Of a stretch of DNA of 18,368 bases, positions 14,701-18,368 are shown one piece after another. This DNA comes from CAZMOK01 sp964644135 (GTDB taxonomy: Bacteria > Bacteroidota > Bacteroidia > Bacteroidales > JAGOPY01). The stretch is from NCBI GenBank assembly GCA_964644135.1, contig CAZXWD010000064.1, positions 1 to 18,368 of the forward strand. Direction: 5' to 3'. The position numbers and the translations under genes are program-made. The notes under the pieces are model-generated. The model did no database searches, was not told where the DNA came from, and saw only the letters and a list, made by a program, of their open reading frames with translations. The number at the start of each line of letters is the position of its first letter. Position 1 is the first letter of the stretch.

Positions 14701-17700
14701 GGAAGTCCATACTTTTATCACATACAGTTTTCCCGGAAGAAAATCAAAATCTCCGATCGTCACCTCAGAATTTTCGCCGGTATCCAGGCTGCCTGTCCAG
14801 GAATATGCCTCCTGCCCCTGCTCATTGACCATCCAGTTTATTGTGGCAGATGTGAGGGTTCCTGAGCCCTGGTTCTGGAGAACTACCGATACCTCCTCCA
14901 AACCTCCGCTTATTGGCTCAACCGGGCTTATAACCTCATTGATCCCCGCATCATTGGGACAGGGGTCATATTCTCGTGCTCCCACATCAGGATTGGAAGG
15001 GTCTCTGGGGCTGCTGTCAATATCTTCTGTGATCCCGGATACTGGAATGCCGGCATCATTCAGCAAAGCCTGGTTAATAGACAGGTCGGTGCCGGATGTA
15101 TAATATGGGTTAACAAAGAATGATGTCTGGTCCATATCAAGTGAATCGGCCCATACCGAAAGGTCAGTGAACCTGTTTCCATTCACAAAACCTATTGTTT
15201 TATCGCTGCTGAAATAATCGTTCCTGTCGAAATCCAGGATAGGCTCATTCATTTCTATCCTGACAGGTACGCCGGCAAGATCTATGTTAAAGATATTGTT
15301 CTTTGCCCCGATGGAAGAACTTGATTTTATCGAAACACAGGCGCTATTTCCCTGTTGGTCATTATTGGTGACATTGAAACTGTTGAAATACAGGTTACTT
15401 GAGGTTGCGCTTTCCAGTTTCAACCCGATGCAGGCCCCTTCACCAATGGTATGCACGAAATTATTAATGATCAGTGCTCCTGATGAATTTCTCACCTGAA
15501 TGGCGCATATGTCATTTGGTACATTTTCATCGCTGGTTATGTTGAAAAAACGGTTCTTCCTGATTTTTACCTCTGTGCTGCCGTTAGATATCGACACACC
15601 ATCGTTTACCTCATCAAATAAATTCCCTTCTATGACAATACTGTCAGATTTAAGCACATCGACTGCCCTCATGCACCTCTCGAAAACATTGTTGTAGATG
15701 CCAACATTGTTAACATATTCGTCAAGTATCAAAGTTGAATATCCCCAATCTGTTGCACCAAGTATTTTGTTTCCGCTGATGTTGACAGCCCTGGTATCAT
15801 CGCCGGTCAACAGTATGGCCGCTGCCCTTGAATTGGTGCTTTCAAAACCGCAGTTCATCACTGTTGAGTTAATGCTTCCGCCGGTGATCACCACACCCTT
15901 ATCACGTTCGTTGCCCACTTCGAAATGGCAATTACCTATCTCAACGTTCTCAGCCCCGTCGAGAATAATACCATAGGTTTCGAAGCTTATTTCAGAACCG
16001 GTCAGAAAACCAAGCCTGTTGAACCCGATATGACTTGTGCCTTCAAGATAAAAAATGGGCTCGTTCCTGAAGGCGTTTTCTATCGTTTGTATTGTCACCT
16101 TCAGACTGTCAGACGATTGTGAGGTAAAGATGACTGTATTTTCCTGGCTTGTTCCCGCGATGTCTTTGATCAGGACCTGCTCCCGGTAGGTGCCATCGGC
16201 AATGGCAATGGTAACCGGACAGGAAACTCCGGCCAGGTTCAGGGCTATTGCGGCTTCAGTGATCGTAGCATAATTACTGTTCGGACCTCCTGCTGTGTAG
16301 TATCCGCATAGTGGTTCTGAAAGCTCACGGCTTGTAATTCTGTCATTGGCCTGGTTACAATCTGCAGAACCATTGGGGTCTGATGTCCAGATCTCTATTT
16401 CATAAACCTTTCCGTCATCAAAATCAAAACTGCCTATCACTGTCACTGTGTTGTGGCCTGCTGCAAGGTTACCGTTCCAGGTAAACGGCGCCTGTGCTTC
16501 TCCGTTTACAGTCCAGTTGATGGTAGTTGAATTGATCACACCGGTTCCCTGGTTTTGCAATTCAACTTCAATATTTTCATTGCCTGTGCCAAGAGGGTTT
16601 TGAGGGTTGACCAGCCTGTTTATGCCCGCATCATTGCCGCAGGGACTGTACTCTTTTGCACCTATGTCGGGATTTGTGGCATCCCTGGGTGTTCCGTCAA
16701 TGTCTGTGTCAATTCCGGCAATGGGTGTTCCGGCATTGTTGAGCAATACCTGGTTCATTGCCAGGTTAGTGTCTGAAGTAAAGAAAGGATCGACAGAGAG
16801 GGAGTTCTGGTCCAATCCGGTTGATGATGACCATAAAGCAAGGTCAAAAAACTCCTCTTCCTCAATTTTACCTACCAGGCTGTAAAGGCTGTAGTAATCA
16901 TTCCTGTCGAAATCAAACTGGATCATGCTTCCTTCAATAAAAACAGGAGTGCCATTCCGCAGGATATTTACAATGTTGTTTTTTGAACTGATCATGGAGG
17001 AACCCTGTATCCATATCCCGTTGCTTTTTCCCCTGAAATCATTTCCGGAAATATTGATGCTGTTATAATAGATATTGCAAAGCTCTGCATATTCAATGAT
17101 CAATCCGTTCACAGGGCCTTCACCATCGGTATGGATGAAATTGTTATAGACCGAAGCATAGGAAGTGTTCTCGAGGTGTATTCCAGCCGTACCTTCAGGT
17201 TCATCCGGGTAACCGAGAATGTTATAGATCCTGTTACCGTAAATTTCAACATAAGGGCTCTCATCGGTTATCCTGATCCCGCTGTTTGTGTTGTGGATCT
17301 TGTTTCCATGTATGATCACACTGTCGGAATTATCAACCAGTATTGCCCTGTATGTTTCAGTCATTTCGTTGTTGCTGAACAATATCCTGCCCGCATTCGC
17401 TTCCACAACCACGGCTGAAAAGTTCCAGGCCGTCCCGCCTCTTACGAAGTTATTGCTCACCTCGATATCACCCGTACCTTCACCCTCGATCGAAATACAA
17501 CCTGAACGGATATTCAGGCCGTTAAAATAGTTACCGGTAGCTGCGATATCGTGGCTTCCTCCCCTGATCTTAAGGCCGAAGTCGGAACGTTTCCGGGAAT
17601 CTATAAAACAACCTTGTATGTTTATGTGCGAAGCTCCTTCGCAAAGTATCCCGTAATTGTTATTACTGGTTTGCGATCCGGTGTATAATCCCAGGTTTTC

Positions 17701-18368
17701 AAAGTTCACATGGCTGGCCCCTTCAAGGAGTATCATCGGTTCAAATTTCAGAGCACCCGGATCGATCTGAATAACGGCTGCAGTGCTGTCGCCGCTCTCA
17801 GAGCGGAAAGTGACCGTATTGGCCGAAGAGGTTCCGGGGATTTCACCAAGGCTGAATTGTTCGATGTAGGTGCCATTCCTTACCAATAGCGTTACCGGAC
17901 AGGTTATGCCGGCTGTATTCAATACCTCCGCTACCTCTGAAAAGGATTCAAAATCCGGGTCAGTCCCTCCTATGGTATATGTGCCACAAAGTGCTGATAC
18001 TACTGTCTTTGTAATAGTATCATTGAAGTGATTGGGGTCTTCCTCACCGTTAGGATCCTTTTGCCATATCTTAAGGTCGACCGAGCCCTCAAAATCATAG
18101 CTTCCTATGGCAATTCCACTTTCGGTCTGTCCGAATTCAACAGCTCCCTCCCACTCATAGGGCGGCTGGGGCTCCCCGTCGGCAGTCCAGTTAATAGATG
18201 TACTTGTTATCGTGTTATAACCAAAATTACCCAATGTGATCTCCACATCCTGAACTCCCGGCGTTACGGGTGAAACCGGCGCATCGATCGAAACAAGCCC
18301 ACCGTCGAGGGGCAGTGAGGCATAGATCCTGATATTGTCGACCGCCCAGTATCCGCTGCCATTTCCTG
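11725..18368 (-). CDS. Giant T9SS-secreted beta-helix adhesin (5' partial)
   Basis: The frame is open to the window edge: 40 codons upstream of the GTG at 18246 encode GNGSGYWAVDNIRIYASLPL and so on, the end of a jellyroll/MAM-like domain, so the true start lies outside. At least 2213 codons are visible. Order: three ~559-residue units, each an Ig/CARDB-like domain (NQGTGVINSTTINWTVNGE) then a right-handed parallel beta-helix opening with LCGTYTIGG and closing with PDIGAKEY; a fourth CARDB-like domain (~13290-12975); PKD 1 (~12975-12727, WIFGDGETS); an SprB-like repeat (~12715-12490); PKD 2 (~12487-12245); a T9SS type B domain (~12240-11965, NVFTPNDDGYNDFF, YSRWGTKVYE, DGTYFYQL); and a type A sorting domain (~11960-11728, YPNPVEGNLKV, LRSGIYILKI). 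Such proteins are exported through the T9SS and act as surface adhesins; that role is inferred. Export genes follow 9 nt downstream. Confidence 0.95.
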   Translation of the reverse strand, partial: GNGSGYWAVDNIRIYASLPLDGGLVSIDAPVSPVTPGVQDVEITLGNFGYNTITSTSINWTADGEPQPPYEWEGAVEFGQTESGIAIGSYDFEGSVDLKIWQKDPNGEEDPNHFNDTITKTVVSALCGTYTIGGTDPDFESFSEVAEVLNTAGITCPVTLLVRNGTYIEQFSLGEIPGTSSANTVTFRSESGDSTAAVIQIDPGALKFEPMILLEGASHVNFENLGLYTGSQTSNNNYGILCEGASHINIQGCFIDSRKRSDFGLKIRGGSHDIAATGNYFNGLNIRSGCISIEGEGTGDIEVSNNFVRGGTAWNFSAVVVEANAGRILFSNNEMTETYRAILVDNSDSVIIHGNKIHNTNSGIRITDESPYVEIYGNRIYNILGYPDEPEGTAGIHLENTSYASVYNNFIHTDGEGPVNGLIIEYAELCNIYYNSINISGNDFRGKSNGIWIQGSSMISSKNNIVNILRNGTPVFIEGSMIQFDFDRNDYYSLYSLVGKIEEEEFFDLALWSSSTGLDQNSLSVDPFFTSDTNLAMNQVLLNNAGTPIAGIDTDIDGTPRDATNPDIGAKEYSPCGNDAGINRLVNPQNPLGTGNENIEVELQNQGTGVINSTTINWTVNGEAQAPFTWNGNLAAGHNTVTVIGSFDFDDGKVYEIEIWTSDPNGSADCNQANDRITSRELSEPLCGYYTAGGPNSNYATITEAAIALNLAGVSCPVTIAIADGTYREQVLIKDIAGTSQENTVIFTSQSSDSLKVTIQTIENAFRNEPIFYLEGTSHIGFNRLGFLTGSEISFETYGIILDGAENVEIGNCHFEVGNERDKGVVITGGSINSTVMNCGFESTNSRAAAILLTGDDTRAVNISGNKILGATDWGYSTLILDEYVNNVGIYNNVFERCMRAVDVLKSDSIVIEGNLFDEVNDGVSISNGSTEVKIRKNRFFNITSDENVPNDICAIQVRNSSGALIINNFVHTIGEGACIGLKLESATSSNLYFNSFNVTNNDQQGNSACVSIKSSSSIGAKNNIFNIDLAGVPVRIEMNEPILDFDRNDYFSSDKTIGFVNGNRFTDLSVWADSLDMDQTSFFVNPYYTSGTDLSINQALLNDAGIPVSGITEDIDSSPRDPSNPDVGAREYDPCPNDAGINEVISPVEPISGGLEEVSVVLQNQGSGTLTSATINWMVNEQGQEAYSWTGSLDTGENSEVTIGDFDFLPGKLYVIKVWTSGPNNSTDCNHINDTATSDQLAAPLCGTYTIGGADGDFNSFRDVAEVLNSSGVTCPVTFLVRDGIYEEKFILGSIPGSSKDNTVTFRSENGDSTKAIIRLKPGTIKFEPMILLEGAANIMFENLGLEAGAEGGQSNYIVSMEGVQNISFTNCHFVARNNFDYAIMMENSTTEVRITESRFDLMRSRSSGILVSDPGTGYIEISGNNFTGMTDWASSMIFVKDFVTNLTIDNNRLINAVQGIYVTNSDSIGIRHNKISNVNEGISIVIGCNAIDITQNYLYNVYSSNSAPDGTRGISAVLSDKVNIINNFVHTLGAGLVHGINLESTDSCSIYYNSVNTANLDNLGRSNSLKISDCNELLIRNNILNVSTKGNPIFLESVDGFNLDYNNYYDPEGVIGYLDGTEYTSLFEWGQTVNGDANSMNVNSFFEADTVPLPYQRAINGAGIPVEGVLYDIDGILRSTQAPDMGCVEFVVDIGVLELVSPTLECAHPGEDSVTVYLHLFGHVPFSNLKLAWQLDNGEIHYDTIPGPIYSSITHTFEDKVDISAEGEYFFKIWLIGTLDDNINNDTLNAWRYSKPSPEVTIDYDNFCTGPKVYFFGDAEVESPYFIDYYEWIFGDGETSLEQNPVHTYSEPGYYDVECRAYSDAGCYGYTTMTVFIDPEFQPITCNYEVIPEVCYGDYSGSIDLEVFGGYPPYNVYMNGEEVSSGLISGLTSGEYVIQAYDSEDCIFEDTVMLIPEVYLGPEIIAEPLSGITPLTVDFDFNANDPESWVWHFSDTDTSANKQASYTFTTFGEHEVILEVNSGPPYYCTETDTVIIFVDIKVEIEANNVFTPNDDGYNDFFEVRTKGVEELQVKIYSRWGTKVYEIDEVDGKWDGKTESGIKAPDGTYFYQLTAIGYNSIEYNRKGSVLLLRNSSEAYPNPVEGNLKVTIHDNLAGPLTAFFYSVYGQKAHSETVPDPNNIEIDISHLRSGIYILKITDGKRNYYNRIIKH
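13291..14967 (-). repeat. Adhesin unit 3 (CARDB-like + beta-helix)
   Basis: 559 codons, from DPCPNDAGIN to MGCVEF. The helix opening (LCGTYTIGG, DVAEVLNSSGVTCPVTFLVR, NTVTFRSENGDST, FEPMILLEGA) is closer to unit 1 than to unit 2. The closing segment is more diverged (SFFEADTVPLPYQRAINGAG), as it leads into a different domain. Confidence 0.85.
14968..16647 (-). repeat. Adhesin unit 2 (CARDB-like + beta-helix)
   Basis: 560 codons, from SPCGNDAGIN to VGAREY. The helix opens LCGYYTAGG and CPVTIAIADGTY, and carries NNFVHTIGEGA and LDFDRNDYFSS at places matching unit 1. It is the most divergent of the three in its first rungs (for example FRNEPIFYLEG instead of FEPMILLEGA). Confidence 0.85.
16648..18321 (-). 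repeat. Adhesin unit 1 (CARDB-like + beta-helix)
   Basis: First of three in-frame units, ~558 codons. The Ig/CARDB-like part is followed by LCGTYTIGG (about 17992-17966) and CPVTLLVRNGTY, then helix rungs such as YGNRIYN and NNFIHTDGEGP, and the closing DIGAKEY. The start is set by aligning VEITLGNFGYN with IEVELQNQGTG of unit 2. Confidence 0.8.

Noticed and set aside
13291..18321. CRISPR-like or DNA-level tandem repeat array
   Set aside because: The repetition is at protein level with ~1.68-kb period and diverged codons; there are no short spaced identical repeats.

Overview
This window looks like chromosome from a member of the Bacteroidota. The evidence is a PorP/SprF-type outer-membrane protein, type IX secretion (T9SS) sorting domains, an OmpA/PorE-like TPR-PD40 protein, a DUF5723-type barrel, a Bacteroidota-type promoter (TACCTTTG) in front of a tRNA gene, and genes without Shine-Dalgarno sequences. 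The closest order cannot be fixed from sequence alone; gene content fits Bacteroidales/Marinilabiliales-like lineages.

Left part (1-3382) is accessory and repeat-rich. Bases 1-519 hold no gene but carry three related hairpin repeats (core CCGGAGG), two families of heptamer repeats and a strong two-way terminator hairpin. On the minus strand follow an orphan C-terminal fragment of an RHS protein (1208-2233) and an overlapping AT-rich lipoprotein gene (520-1221), which together look like a polymorphic-toxin tip and a candidate immunity gene. Upstream of the RHS fragment is a gene-free stretch containing a roughly 200-bp MITE-like element with inverted ends and flanking direct repeats. A tRNA-Asn gene with its own promoter and terminator comes next.

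The middle (3383-4687) is a single plus-strand lipoprotein gene of unknown role with a strong terminator.

The right part (4743-18368) is minus strand throughout and forms one cluster, read from right to left: a giant secreted protein (5' end outside the window) made of three ~559-residue units, each an Ig-like/CARDB-like domain plus a parallel beta-helix, then PKD and SprB-like domains and, unusually, both a type B and a type A T9SS sorting domain; a TPR/PD40/CRD/OmpA protein ending in a degenerate retropepsin-like domain; a PorP/SprF protein; then, after a 163-nt gap, a large lipoprotein and a DUF5723 outer-membrane protein. The first three are 9 and 5 nt apart and look like a dedicated export set: secreted adhesin, its SprF-like outer-membrane partner, and a periplasmic protein tying the complex to peptidoglycan.

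The most interesting points are the tandem B+A sorting signals, the retropepsin-like domain whose catalytic DTG is replaced, the orphan RHS tip/lipoprotein pair, and the small palindromic elements on the left.
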